Positions 34,789 through 46,862 of a stretch of 64,000 nt of DNA are shown here, in pieces. The stretch covers positions 9,078,346 through 9,142,345 of the forward strand of contig CM036215.1 in the NCBI GenBank assembly GCA_020631735.1, read 5' to 3'. The notes beneath the pieces are model-generated. The model did not search any database. It saw nothing but the letters and a program-made list of their open reading frames with translations, and was not told the origin of the DNA. Source of the DNA: Saccharum officinarum (Eukaryota > Streptophyta > Magnoliopsida > Poales > Poaceae). The translations under genes and the position numbers were made by a program. Position 1 is the stretch's first letter, and each line of letters opens with the position of its first letter.

Positions 34789-36731
34789 TGAAAGTCCTAT
34801 GTTTGGTGTTGGTAATTAGTGACAATGCCTAAGTACTAATCCTATGCCTAAGTTGTATGTAGTATATGAGGATTAGTACATTCCAAGGTTGGTGGCAAGA
34901 TGGACATGGTGATCATGATGGCCACACTTGGATTTGGACGCAACCCTATGTGATCAAGGCAAAGGTATATGCTTAAGGGTTGTGTTTTAGTAACCAAGAC
35001 ACCTAGTGGGTGTGGTTACATTATAGGATAGATAGCCGTACTATAAAGAGGGGAATGACGCGGCTATTGAACTCCTAAGTGCCTCTAGATGTGCATTTCA
35101 TGATCATATGCATTTGGATAGAACTAATAACGCCTCGAAAATTGATTGTGAAAATGCTAACACACTCACACATGACGAAGATCACTTAGTGGTGTTAGCA
35201 CGTTTGCGAAGGCGGTGGAGTTTGAGCGGTAGAGAGGGTTTGGGATCCTCTCTCCCTCCCGCTGAGCTTGCGAGGCGGGATTCAGGCGTTTTCGAGAAGT
35301 TGAAACGACTATTTTCCACTACGCCGAAAGTTCGGAAAAGAAACGGAGGCGAACGGAGGTCATAGAGGTGACCGGACGCTGAACCGGACGCGGTCCTTGC
35401 ATGACCGGACGCGTCCGGTCAGTGTTCAGTGTCTACGCGTTTTTCAGTTCGACGATCGGACGCGAGGCACATCTGGTCACTGATGATCGGACGCGTCCGG
35501 TCGTTTAGGGAGCTTACTGGACTCTAACCGGACACTGGCACTGTCGCGTCCGGTCATTTTCTTCAGCACGTTCGGTCACTGTTTCGTTGAGCGCTGCTCA
35601 GGCGACCAGCGCGTCCGGTCCTTCACGGGACCAGCGCGTCCGGTCATTGCTTCGCAGTTAGCCGTTGGGCGACCGGCGCGTCCGGTCGTTTGGACCAGCG
35701 CGTCCGATCAGTACTTCACGAGTTAGCCGTTGGGCGACCGGCGCGTCCGGTCAGTTGGACGAGCGCGTCCGGTCAACGCGATTTTGGCTGTTTAAGTTTC
35801 TAACGGCTCTATTCGAAGGGGTACGTCTATAAATACTCGTTGGCCAGCTCAATGCTCTATCTCTCGAACATTTGACATACTTGTGAGCACTTTGAGCTAA
35901 GCAACTCCCCTCCCACTCATCTCTCTTGCTTCTTTGCATATTCGAAGTGAGATTGAGTGATCCAAGTGCATTTGTATTATGAGATAGCATCTAGTCGGCA
36001 CTTGGTGGTTGATTTGCTATGGGATTCTTGTTTCTCTTGGTGGTTGCCGCCACCTAGACGGCTTGGAGCAGCTTGGAGGCATTAGCAAGAGTTGGTGATT
36101 GTTCTTGGCCACCTCCGGTGATTATGAGGGGTTTGTGCCTACCTCGGCGAAGCGCCAAAGGCAATGTTAGTAAATTGCTCGTGTCATTGCAACCTTTTGC
36201 CATTTGGTAGGTTCTTGTGGTGCCTTTTGAGAGGCTCGGTGTGAGACCGATTAGCCACCGAACCACGTGGTGAAGAGGGACACAACGGGGACTAGCGTGC
36301 CGGCAAGCACGTGAACCTCGGGATAAATCTTCGTGTCATCACTTTCATATTGTGATTGATTGATCCCGGTGTTCGGTTATCTTGGTATTCATTGTTGATC
36401 ATATTGGTTGGTTCATTACTTCGCCCCTCGGTGAAACTCTCACAACTCAACTCCGCATTACTTTCTTAGTTATCTTTGCTAGCCAGTTAGCTTTGCTTTA
36501 GTAGCTCCTTTGTGTAGCTTGCTAGTTGTAGTTGTAGTTACCTTCTCGGTTTGACTTATGCGGTTGAGTGCAAATACTAGAATTGTAAATTGGTTAGGTG
36601 GCTTGCAAACACCCCGTTGGCTAAGCAAAACTCGCATCTCGCTATTTGTTATATTGATAAACTTGTTTAGCTTGTCTTTGTAGAAAATTTTAAAAGGCTA
36701 TTCACCCTCCTCTAGCCATCAAGACCTTTCA
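34789..36731 (+). repeat. 3' LTR of the Sirevirus
   Basis: 1,943 bp, TGAAAGTCCTATG..AGACCTTTCA with intact TG..CA ends. The TATA box is at 35828-35835. Differences from the 5' LTR are few outside the palindrome array, where units are lost and rearranged (35630-35720). Confidence 0.95.
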
Positions 36732-36736
36732 GTAGG

Positions 36737-37298
36737 CGTTGACCAGTGGATTCCCCATCGGAGGGAGGCATCGAGACCTCGGAGCCCATCGGATGGATCT
36801 GAGGTCCATTGGACGACCCACGGGTGACCTGGAATGAGTCTTAGGACCACTAGCCAACCCAAAGTGAACAGGGCTCGGACCTCCACTCGGACTTACCCGT
36901 TAAAATGCTCACCGAAAATGCTACCGACTGCCCACCAAGGATAGCATGGCATATTCCTCCCCTCCTCTCGACGAAGGAGATGCGTGAAGGACGTGAAAAA
37001 AGACGAGGCGCCCTTGACTGACCTCTCACCGTAAGTAGAGGCTTGGGGCTACCCTTGAACTAAGGCCGAGGCCTCGAGTTGGCACCCCGCATAAAGTCAA
37101 GACCTTGGAAGCATATCCTATCCTTCCAAGGCCTCGGGGCTACACCCGGCGGGTGCGCTCGCGTGCGCCCCCCGGAAAAAAGCAATACAAAGGCAAGCCG
37201 AGGCCCCGATAACGACCTGGCTAAAGCCCGACAAAGAGTAAACCCGACGTACAGCCTCTGGAGGAGTATCCCTACTCCTCCACAGTCTCGGGGGCTAC
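36737..37298 (+). other. Outer element 3' internal region with polypurine tract
   Basis: No coding domain is visible. It ends in the tract CAGTCTCGGGGGCTAC next to the 3' LTR start, the form usual for grass Tat-like gypsy elements. GTAGG at 36732-36736 is the right Sirevirus target copy. Confidence 0.7.
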
Positions 37299-38505
37299 TG
37301 TTGAGTACCACAATTAGGGGTACCAAAATTAAGGTGGAAAACCACTCACCCCTCCCCAAAAACAAACCAAACATTAATCTACCCCGTCTAAGGGAAAAAT
37401 CAACTAAAGAAACCTACGGGCTAAACTCTCCCTTGCTGGGCCTCCAGCAAGCCGTGTGAGCATACCAGCCCATCTTCCCACTTCATTCGAGGCCTCACGT
37501 AGGGGGTCTCGGAACACCTCCGACTAGCCTGAGGCCTCAGCGCTATTGTCTCGGGCACAGGCCAACCCACAACATCATCATCGCCTCGTCCGAGCCCCAG
37601 AGACGACATTATCTGTCTCCACCTCGCCCAAGACCGGCCTCTGACGCCGCTCCCCCGTTGGCGCGCTCGAGACCCCCCGTGACGTCACCCACGTTCTTGC
37701 GTCCGCCCAACCGAACAAGCCGGAAATGACAGGGTCAAATCACGATGCTGTCGCCTATAACAAGCATGGGGAATAGCTGCTGGTCACTATGCCATCCATA
37801 CTGGCACTATACGCACGATCCATGCCAGCGTGGCGTACGAAACACCACTTTAGGCCACTATTCCCTTGAACAGAGTAAAATCACGCCATGATTCACGCCT
37901 CCGAGACCTCGGCCCTCTATGCCAGTCAAACCGAAGGACAGGCATGTCGTCACAGGGATAATCACGACTCTACGCGTCGTAGCTGCGTCGTCCACAGGGC
38001 TATGTATGGCTGGACACGTCGCTATAGCATCAAAGGACAGGAGCCACTCCTCTAACAGTAATACGCCACCGACTACCGGAGGCCTCAGATCTTCCTTCCT
38101 AGGAAAAATATCATGTAGCACATGCATGTAACTCTGCGTTCCCCTTGCGTCTATAAAAGGGGAGGGCATGGATCATTTGAAGAGAGGACGAAAAAAGAAG
38201 AAAAAGGAAAGAAAAAACAGACAGAAGGCAAATCTATAGGCCATTCGGCTCATCAGAGATGAACACACACTCTCCATTCATATCTTGAGACCTAGGAGCT
38301 TCTCCCTCTCTGACCCGCTTGTAACCCCTACTACAAGAACTTCGGTACAAGATAATATAAGACTCTCCTCCCCCACTGGATGTAGGGCATTCTTTGGCCT
38401 GAACCAGTATAAATCGCTTGTGTTCTTCTTGCACACCATCCGGATCCCCAACGCGTAGACACACATTGCTCATTGGTGCTAGAACTGCCGTTTCTTACAC
38501 TGACA
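37299..38505 (+). repeat. 3' LTR of the outer element
   Basis: TGTTGAGTACCACAATTAGGGG to CTTACACTGACA, 1,207 bp, with a TATAAAAG box at 38152-38159. It pairs with 21846-23045 and is followed by the target copy AGTGA at 38506. Confidence 0.9.
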
Positions 38506-38827
38506 AGTGACATATCAAGAAATTTGCTGACGTGACAACTTATTTATGAAGAGAGATAGAGAGATAAACTCGCTGGCACAATTACCAACATAAAAGCTGA
38601 AGTGACAGTCTTGGTAACCGTATGATAGAACTCTCCACTAAGCCTGGCTAGTGGGAGTTTCATAGCTCTGTTTCCAAGACCCCTGGAAACAGTGTAAACA
38701 AGTTTCATCACTATGTAACTCATTTCAACCCATGAAACTATTTTCACCTCTCTCTTTATTTAAACTATGCCACATCAGTTTATTTAATACGTATAAAACT
38801 TCCATGAAACTCCCATCAAAAGTGGCC
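38506..38827. mobile_element. MITE, right fragment (partner 21794-21845)
   Basis: Continues the split MITE from AGTGACATATCAAG to the terminus CCCATCAAAAGTGGCC, the inverted counterpart of the left end. A plausible uninterrupted length is about 370 bp. Confidence 0.7.
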
Positions 38828-38971
38828 GAAGTGTCATCCTGCATATAAGATTTTTTTATTATTTAAAGCTTGTTTTAGTATTTATTACTAAAAACAATTT
38901 TTGAAAGTGATTTTTTAATATTTGAAGCTGCTGATCCGGTGCTGAACGGTTTGCGTGCACTCCTATAAATA

Positions 38972-39360
38972 ACGAGCAATTATTAACGAAGGGGCGCATC
39001 CAACATTCTGTTGGATATGTCCATGGGTAACAATTCTCTAACTTTACTTAATTAGTATACCCTCCGTAAAAAAGATACAATTATGCGATTGATATATGTC
39101 AAACTAGCTTAACTTTAAATAAGTAGTGAATAATAATATTGATATTTATGTCTCCGACTAATTCTACTACGAACATATATTTCATATTAATTTAATGGTA
39201 GTTATCATGTATCATAAATATTAGTATTTTTTATATAGCTTTGGTCAAACTTTGAATTATTTGACTATTCAAAAGTGAGAATTACATCTTTTTATGAATG
39301 AGGGGACTAGGTCACGTTTTGTTTTTACTAAAAACTTGTTTGGATAGATTTTCACGTACA
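38972..39360 (+). repeat. Direct duplication, copy B (partner 20975-21350)
   Basis: Same order as copy A: ACGAGCAATTATTAACGAAGG, ACATTCTGTTGGAT, the Stowaway MITE (39060-39305), then ACGTTTTGTTTTTACTAAAA. With the 16.7-kb nest removed, the two copies would lie roughly 1.3 kb apart. Confidence 0.85.
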
Positions 39361-40430
39361 GGAGTAGACTAACAAATATGCCCGTACATTGCAACGAGAG
39401 AAAATGTATCCAATGTTTATGAAAAACGGAGACAAAGAATTCTGCATAACTATTTGTGTTTTTTTTCCTTTGTATTAAATTTGACTGTTATACTTTATTT
39501 GTGACAATTATATGATATCTAAAACACAAGTTAATGTTGGCAATAATATGACAATGTATGATTAAGCTTATATATAGAACTAAAATAAGGTTTGGATAGA
39601 TTTTTCTCATGTGTGTAAGCACCAAAATATTGGCTGGTACATACATCTGTTGGTACAATTAAATATCAAGTTTCAAATTCTTTTAAAGACACGTAAAAAT
39701 CTGTAATTCAAGTTGGCGTAGAGTTAGTTATTGATATGTCAAGGGCTGGTATGTCTGATTATTATGAGAGGAGGCTCTCTCAGTTTTTCACATTGCATCA
39801 TAATCGGGGGGATTGCACCAGTGCAATAATCGGGGATATACAGACCGCATTAGGTTACAAACTACTTACGATCTAGTTTCACGGTTTGATTAGTTGGACT
39901 ATTGACTGAACCAGATTATAAAAATTTTGATTTTAATCAAAATTACATTAATAACTTAATGGTGGAAAACATTTCTTTTTCAATGAAAGGTTAGGAGTTC
40001 AAAGCCTGTTGTCTTGCTTTTATTCTTAATTTTTACTTTTATTATTCATCTATCAGTTTTTTGCATTCATATTTAGTGAACATGTTGGAATGGGAGAAAA
40101 AAAGACAAAAAATTGGCAAAAAGAAGACATCCAAACACCGAGGTGGGTGTGGAAGCAAAAAAACAAACAGGCTGGGATGGTGCAGAACAGGAGCAAAACG
40201 AAAAGGAGCGGCAGAATGACTCTTGACTCTTGAGTCTCGGACGTGCACGGGCATGGCGCGAGGGGGTAGAGCGGGAGCAAAACAGAAAGCAGCGGCAGAC
40301 CGACCCTAGACAGGCACGGACATAGAGCGAGGGCCGAGGGGAGCTTCTTCATTTAGTTCCTACTTGTTTATACTTATTCTATATGATAAAGAAAGAACAT
40401 AAGACAAAAAGAAATCGAATGGTCCTAATC
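39361..40430. other. AT-rich repeat-derived sequence
   Basis: It includes the dispersed signature ACTAACAAATATGCCCGTACATTGCAACG near 39367, also seen in related form near 21350 and 47305. Two tandem stretches sharing GAGCAAAAC and AGCGGCAGA lie at 40190-40340. No gene is seen. Confidence 0.5.
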
Positions 40431-40773
40431 GGATCCAAAAAGATCTATTATTTATATGATTTATGCTATTTATCTGTCAACAGATTTTGTTGACATTTAT
40501 CTGTCAAATTCTGGATCATTGATTTGTTCTGAGATTCGTGCATAAGAATGGGTCAGCTGTCGGGTCCGCCATGTTTTGACGGGTCGCGAATAGAGCCTGC
40601 GAAATCCACAAACCGCTATTTTCGAAATCCACGCCACCCCTTATCGTTTCCCTTCGTCCCCCCCTCTTTTCCCCCCGAATCCTCTCCGTCGCTTTCCCCT
40701 CTTCGCTGCGTAGAGCAGGCGGTGGGTCGGTGGCCGCTGTCGCTTGGCCTGCGCCGCTCCTCGCCGCGCCTCC

Positions 40774-40935
40774 ATGCTGAAGTTGTGGGCACACACCCGC
40801 CGCGCTTCCCTGTTGGTGGAGCCAGCCGGGGCAGAGCCGCTGGGGGTGTGGTGTTGTTGTCGCGCGCTGGACGCCCTGCGCCGCGGCCGTCGTTGGAGTC
40901 TCTCCCTCGCCGATTTGGAGGCTCGCTCGCGGCAG
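40774..40935 (+). pseudogene. Candidate captured first exon (transit-peptide-like), unidentified
   Basis: An open frame from ATG 40774 reads MLKLWAHTRRASLLV.. and stops being readable at a clean splice donor, CGGCAG|GTACC, at 40936. The sequence is GC-rich and rich in Arg, Ser, Leu and Ala, which fits an organellar targeting exon. It could be the first exon of the isoleucyl-tRNA synthetase found downstream, but I cannot show this. A GC-rich leader (40560-40770) precedes it. Confidence 0.35.
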
Positions 40936-42960
40936 GTACCTTCCTACGGTGTGTGCTGTCCCTTGATCTGAGCTCTATTGTTTGGGGTAATTTGGTTCGG
41001 TAGATCTGGTTCTGTAGTTGTTTGATTGATTGTTCTAGGATTTGATGTATTTTTTGGTTCGAGTCCATGGAGGATGGAGTCGTCTTTTGCTTTTCGCCTG
41101 GGTGCCGAGGCTGGTTATCTCATTTGCCGAATCGAAATCTAGAACATGGTATGTTTGAAATGTAGAACTCGTCTCTGATGTCTGAACTCTGAAGTGAATG
41201 GAGCTAGCTACCATGATAGTGGCATGTGGTCGTCTCAGTAGCTTACCAATAATAGTAGCGAACATAGGCCTAGTGCAGCGTATGTCTACTTGTGTTTGTT
41301 TCAGCAATGAGCATGCAGATTCCATACTCTCTTTTTCTTTGGGAGCTTCGCCTTCATCTGTTGCTAATCTCTCTAGTATGCTTATCTGAAGATGCAAAGC
41401 TAGTCTGCTATACAGAGAACTGAGAGAAGGTTCAGTTGTGCTTAGTCGAATGAAATCCGTGTAGCCATGCAATGATTTTTGCGAGCGAGTTAGGGTACTG
41501 TGCTGCTGAGGATAATTTTGCCCATCGGTTCGACTTCAAATGAACTTCTGCTAGTGTTTTTTCAGAAGAAAATCAGTAACCTGTGGAACGCCGACACCTT
41601 TTCTATGGGCAGGGAAAGAGCTGAGTATGAGTTCAGTTGTTGATGCTGAGTGGCTGTAGTTTGATTAGTATCAAGCTGCTATCAGTTGATCTCTGTGCTA
41701 ACTAATCTGCCTATTTGATTCTAAAATGGTGACTGTAGTCTGTATGCATATCACTTCTGCACACCTACCCTATGAACCTATTTGTGAAGATTTTAGTCAA
41801 TTTTTAGTCAATTTTTCAGATGCATTCATTTGTCTATAGGTTGTTTTATTTAGATGTCCAAGTCCTGCTGTTTTTGTCTCATGTTGTAGTGTGAGCTTTT
41901 TTGTCCTCCCTGCATGTGAATGAGTTATACATTGGTTGTCGTTCGAGCCATTTTTGATGTGTGTGTTGCTGCTGAAGTATTGTTAGCAGCTTGTTAACCA
42001 GAGGAAAAATAATTACTGGCAAGTACAGTTCCAGTATTAGCAGTTACCCAGCATGGTAACGCAACTGAAAATATTCCAAGTGCTAGGCTCTATAACAGCA
42101 AATTTGCAAGCATAAATATGGACATTGTGCAATTGGGTATTACCATGCTAGGGGTAAGTGCTGCTGGGTAACTCCAGATGTCTTTCATATGTTTGTTTAG
42201 CCAGTTGTCTTAGATGTCCATTTTTAACTGATTTGAATTTGTCAGTATCCAGTTATGGTTTTCCATTATATTTTCGCAACTGAAGGGCAAACATGCTTGT
42301 TAGAAATCAGTAGGCCAAAGGTTAAGAGAAGGGAAAAAAGAGGGGTTACGAATGCTAATTGTGGCGTCATGATGTCTTTGTTTATGGTGCTACGAATGTA
42401 GGTTCAGCAGCTATGATCATATAGTTCTCCTTTTTTATTAGGGATATATTTTTTGTGGGGTCTTTTTTATTGCCTATAGCTTTGGATTTCTGATGTCTTG
42501 CTAGCCTGTGGCTCATGAAATTGGGGCACCAAGGTGCTTGTTATGTAGATGGTTAGCTTTGCATAAATTGTTCATAATGGTTACATTTTAATTTTCTATG
42601 TTTTCATCTGGCTGATCATTCTCTTTTTAGCAGCTTGAGCTCATGTTTTTTTTTTGTTCTGTTATTTTTACAAGTTGAGCAATATCAGTAGCAGCAGCCA
42701 TTTGAGCTTGTGTCTGCTTTTGTCCATGCTATTTTTGGTGTATGTACGTCTGGTTTTGACAGCTGGAAACAGATTGGGTCTAGTTAAAAACTATGACTAG
42801 GATGGGTTTGTGACGTCCTGCATGACTCTTTTTTTTAAGTTGATAATTGAAAGTATATCATGTTTTCAGTTGGCAATTCAATAAGATAGCTTTCTTACAT
42901 CTTATTTAAAGAATAGTTTTGCTGTTTTTTGGTTAGCTGTTTTCCTGGACAAGTGGAGTG

Positions 42961-43023
42961 GCAATGACGAGTCTCCCATCTGATGGTCTTGATGATTTGT
43001 TGTTTGACATGTATAAGAAGCAG
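42961..43023 (+). pseudogene. Candidate small exon (MTSLPSDGLDDLLFDMYKKQ), unidentified
   Basis: A short frame starting ATGACGAGTCTCCC ends at AAGAAGCAG|GTTTG, a plausible donor. The peptide is not one I can place. It lies between the transit-like exon and the flippase exons. Confidence 0.3.
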
Positions 43024-43129
43024 GTTTGTATGTCTTTTTATTGCTTTTTGTTGCTGCATTATATTTTTCTCTCATTTGTATTTGTGGGCCTTTTTTGTCT
43101 TTTGCCTTTTTCTGGTATTTGCCTTTTGA

Positions 43130-43810
43130 TTTTTTCTTTGTCTGTCTTTCTCTCTATCTCTGTCTGTGTTGGTATTTGCCTTTTGAATTTTTCTTTGTCT
43201 GTGCATCTCTTTCTCTATCTCTGTGTCTCTCTCTATCTCTATCTGTGTTTTTTTAGCAGATCTGTTTTTCTTTTTAGTTGAGTTGACTTCTCTGTGTCTC
43301 TCTCTGTTTGTTTCTCTCTTTTTCTGTGTGTGTCTGTGTCTCTCTCTGTGTGTGTGTGTTTCTCTCTCTCTTTGTGTGTGGGCTCAATGTGTCTTTTTTG
43401 ATTTGTTTGATATTTGTTAGAAGTTTTTTTTGAGTATTCTATCATGTTTATTTGTTCCTAGGAGTCTTTGTGTGTGTCTCTCTCTATCTCTATGTGTGTG
43501 TCCTTGTGTGTTTTTAATTTTTTTTGAGCCTCTCAGTTGGCCTGTTGACTTCAGTTCCTTTTTGTGAGTGTGGCTGTCTTTTTTTGGTTTTCTTTGTGTG
43601 TGTGTGCGTGCCTGCTCCTGATTGAGCTTTTTTTCCCTTGCATTTGATTTTTTGTATCCTTTGGTTTTTTGGCTCAATGTGTCTTTTTTGATTTGTATGA
43701 GATTTGTTAGAAGTTTTCTAAGTATTCTGTCGCCTAGGGATCTTTGTGTGTGTCTCTCTCTGTGCGTGTGTCTTTGTGTGTGTCTCTGTGTGTGGTTCTG
43801 TTTGCTCTGT
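43130..43810. repeat. Pyrimidine/GT-rich simple repeats in an intron-like stretch
   Basis: Runs of (TCTC)n, (TGTG)n and TCTCTGTGTGTGTGTG recur. The block TCAATGTGTCTTTTTTGATTTG..GTTAGAAGTTTT occurs twice (about 43384 and 43674), so the intron itself contains a duplication. Long frames here are low-complexity artefacts. Confidence 0.75.
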
Positions 43811-43884
43811 TCCATTCTTATATGATGTCTTTGCAGTTAAGAGACCTTATGTTGCTCCTTTTCCTTTTTTGCTCTTTTGTACAG

Positions 43885-44177
43885 AAGCGTTTCCAGAATG
43901 ATATGTTAATTAACAATGCACATGTCGATGTATTGCAAGGTCAATGTTGGGAAAGTACTTCATGGAAACGACTGCAGGTTGGAGATATTGTGAGGGTAAT
44001 GTCTTAAATGCCTATTTAGTATCTTGTGAGTTAATCTATATATTCCATACTAAAAGTAATTGTCCTGATCTATTTCTTGTGTAATGTTGAGGTTTAATGA
44101 TATAAAAAACTAATAGTGGTGACACTTCTTTAGAGCAGATCAAGCAAGATGGTTATTTCCCTATTGACTTGCTTTTT
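43885..44177 (+). pseudogene. Captured exons of a P4-type ATPase (phospholipid flippase, ALA family)
   Basis: Flippases move aminophospholipids across membranes. Exon 43885-43995 (111 nt, phase 0, AG before, GT after) reads [18 protein letters not shown].. then [11 protein letters not shown], the conserved stretch leading into the actuator domain of ALA proteins. Exon 44139-44177 continues IKQDGYFPIDLLF, where the family has IKQDGYFPADLLFLSS. It then runs into unrelated sequence, so it is truncated. The catalytic DKTGT region and membrane helices are absent. Only a small part of an about 1,200-residue protein is present. Confidence 0.8.
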
Positions 44178-44270
44178 CAGTATAGGTTGTATTTGTTTTT
44201 GTTTGGAGCAAAGTGTCCTTTTATGCGCGATTTGATGTTTGATGCCTACATTATTGCAGTTGTTCTGTAC

Positions 44271-44373
44271 TGGTTGGCAGCTTTTGCCTTCACCAGTGAT
44301 GGCGTGTGGGATGCACTGCGCTTTTGCCATCAAGGGTCTTCCAGCTGAAGTTGCTACTAATCAAATTATTGAG
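44271..44373 (+). pseudogene. Candidate captured exon, unidentified (..GMHCAFAIKGLPAEV..)
   Basis: A frame bounded by ATTATTGCAG before 44271 and ATTATTGAG|GTACTG at its end reads ..GMHCAFAIKGLPAEVATNQII. Both splice sites are good, but I do not recognise the family. Confidence 0.35.
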
Positions 44374-44684
44374 GTACTGCTATCTATTTTTTCCATCCCT
44401 GGTGTATTCGTTTGTTGACAAGTCATGGTTTTATCTGTACTCTTAGGTCTTTTATGCTGAGTTCGTTTTGTTCTAGGCATCTATATTATGGTGTTTCCTG
44501 GTGCTTGCTGATTGGCTGATGGTTAGCTCCTTGTCATTTTGGGGTTGATGAGCTTCTGTGAGATGATTTTTCCTTTTTGATTGAGATGATCAGGAGTTGA
44601 CATAGACATTTGGGCTAGGGATTTAGTCACATTGTGATCAGGAGTTGAGTTTGGCTTGTTTGCTCTTGCTAGGTGCATAACAAG

Positions 44685-45187
<503 letters not shown>

Positions 45188-45395
45188 GTATTTCTTTCTG
45201 CTGTATCTATGCAGCCCAACTCTTAGCTAGCTTAGTGCATTAACCCAAGTATAATAAGTTCATGATCTTGATGTTGCTATGTAAATCAGAAACCTTCACT
45301 GATAGTCATTCTTCATAACCTATCTAGGAAACCTCTATGTGGTCTTATATTGAAGAATCATTTATGCTAGTGAACTCATTTTCTCCAACGCAAGT

Positions 45396-45500
45396 CTCTG
45401 AACTCATTCAACCCCCTGAAATGACTGTGCAGTATGTCTGTTCCTGCTACCCTGTACCTGTTGGATGAGTATTTGGGTTTTGGATCTATGTGCTAATCCT
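45396..45500 (+). repeat. Direct repeat, copy 1 (partner 46530-46640)
   Basis: CATTCAACCCCCTGAAATGA, GACTGTGCAGTA and GGGTTTTGGATCTATGTGCT appear in the same order at 46538-46640 with about 10-15% difference, within the composite segment. Confidence 0.75.
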
Positions 45501-46529
45501 AGTCTTGCTTTTTGATCTTGGACCAAGTTCAATCAAATATAGATTCATTTTGTTGGACGAATCTATGTTTTTTGAGTGAATTTGACATATAATATATTGA
45601 GTTGCCTATGGGGTTACAACTGTATACTAGAACTATTAGCAAGTAGCTGAATAGCTCTGTTTGCTACCACTAGGTGGATAGAGCCACATTCTAGTGTGTC
45701 TTGAGTTGAAACTGTATGCATTTTGAAGCGTTTTTTAACTGCCTGGTAGCTGAGTATAGGAGTTGCAGTCTGCACGGTTACTGATATCCACATCACGTCT
45801 TCTGGAGGTTGTCTTTGATCTGTTTGGAGCACAGCTTTTGCAACAATACGTAAGTTTTTGCACATTTGTATGCAGATTTCTTATACATCACCCAACTAGT
45901 AAGATTGTTTTTTTGCTACCCCCTTCTATTTGCAATTAGCTGCAAGTTCGTTAATGGCACACTTTTGAGCCTTTTTAGAGGACAATATGGCACTTTTGAG
46001 CCTGGGACTACTGCATCTACTGGAGGCTGCCTCCTGACCAGAGGTAAGAGTAGCTAGCTAGCATCACTGATCTGCCTTGCTTCTCTTTTTTTCGTTTGGA
46101 GCTCAGAAATCATAATCATGTGAATGTGTGTGATGACATGTCTCCCTGTGGCACAAACTGCTTGCAGGTTCTTGGAGATGACTAGGTTCTGCTGCAGTAG
46201 TGAGTTCGAGGCACAACTTTCAGCACTGGGAGACCTGCCTCCATCAATCCAGCTCGACTCCTCATCTGTTGGGTAATACAATTACAATCTCTCCATCAGT
46301 TCCACTGTCACTCGGCATCGATTGCCTTTGCCTGCTAGGTCGAATTCTAGCTATTCCCTGCAATTATATGCATGCTCTATCGATCGGTCAGAATGCACGC
46401 CGAGGCAATGGTGTCCGACCAGCCGATTTGGCAGAGCAGCCACATGCCAGAGCTCCAAACAAGTTACTCCAGTGCAAGGAAAGAACATCGATCAGCTCTT
46501 AGTTATCTTCAACCTTCCTCCACTGCCAA

Positions 46530-46640
46530 TGTTCCGAAATCATTCAACCTCCTAGAATGGCTGTGCAGTAGTCCATTTTCTGCTACCCTGTACTTGCTAG
46601 ATGATTATTGGGTTTTGGATCTTTGTGCTAATGCTAATGG
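46530..46640 (+). repeat. Direct repeat, copy 2 (partner 45396-45500)
   Basis: CATTCAACCTCCTAGAATGG, GGCTGTGCAGTA and GGGTTTTGGATCTTTGTGCT. It lies just inside the right border repeats of the composite segment. Confidence 0.75.
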
Positions 46641-46862
46641 GTTTTGGATATTTTGTTGATTTATATGTGCTATTGAAATCTGACAGATAAAAGGTTAGCA
46701 AATCTGTCAGTTTTTCTTTTGGCTGATGTGTCAGCTTTTCATTTGTCAAAAATTTGACAGATTTTTGGTGTAAAAATCTGTCAACAGATATATAGATAGA
46801 CCCTATCTATATTGAATATTGTATTTATTTTTAATGTAAAAATCTATTATTTATTATATGAA

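Larger units (their letters stand above)
26228..36731 (+). mobile_element. Complete Sirevirus (Ty1/copia, SIRE/Maximus lineage), 10.5 kb
   Basis: Two near-identical LTRs (26228-28188 and 34789-36731), a perfect 5-bp target duplication GTAGG (26223-26227 and 36732-36736), a primer site TGGTATCGGAGC and terminal polypurine tracts define it. Gag is followed by protease, integrase, reverse transcriptase and RNase H in copia order. Sirevirus hallmarks are a long gag with coiled coil and two zinc knuckles, several polypurine tracts before the 3' LTR, and LTR arrays of a CCGGAC..GTCCGG palindrome (family knowledge). The coding region is broken by about nine premature stops and one frameshift, so it is not autonomous. 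Confidence 0.95.
21846..38505 (+). mobile_element. Outer LTR element, gypsy-type and pol-less, interrupted by a Sirevirus
   Basis: Two similar LTRs (21846-23045 and 37299-38505) flank the unit. The 5-bp target duplication AGTGA is perfect (21841-21845 and 38506-38510). Without the Sirevirus and its duplicated GTAGG, the element is about 6.15 kb. The primer site TGGCGCGCCAGGTAGGGG and the LTR-proximal CTCGGGGGCTAC tract are typical of grass Tat-lineage gypsy elements (family knowledge). I see a broken gag-like frame near the 5' end and an antisense two-exon frame, but no protease, reverse transcriptase, RNase H or integrase motif. It is therefore probably a non-autonomous (LARD/TR-GAG type) derivative. 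Confidence 0.85.

Noticed and set aside
43026..43825. Overlapping frames rich in Ser, Leu, Phe, Cys and Val (plus) and Arg, Thr, His (minus)
   Set aside because: They come from (TCTG)n/(TG)n simple repeats in an intron-like stretch.
46789..46812. Perfect short palindrome ATATAGATAG-ACC-CTATCTATAT as a Helitron 3' hairpin
   Set aside because: No CTRR terminus follows at the required distance on either strand, and the hairpin is AT-rich, so a Helitron end cannot be claimed.
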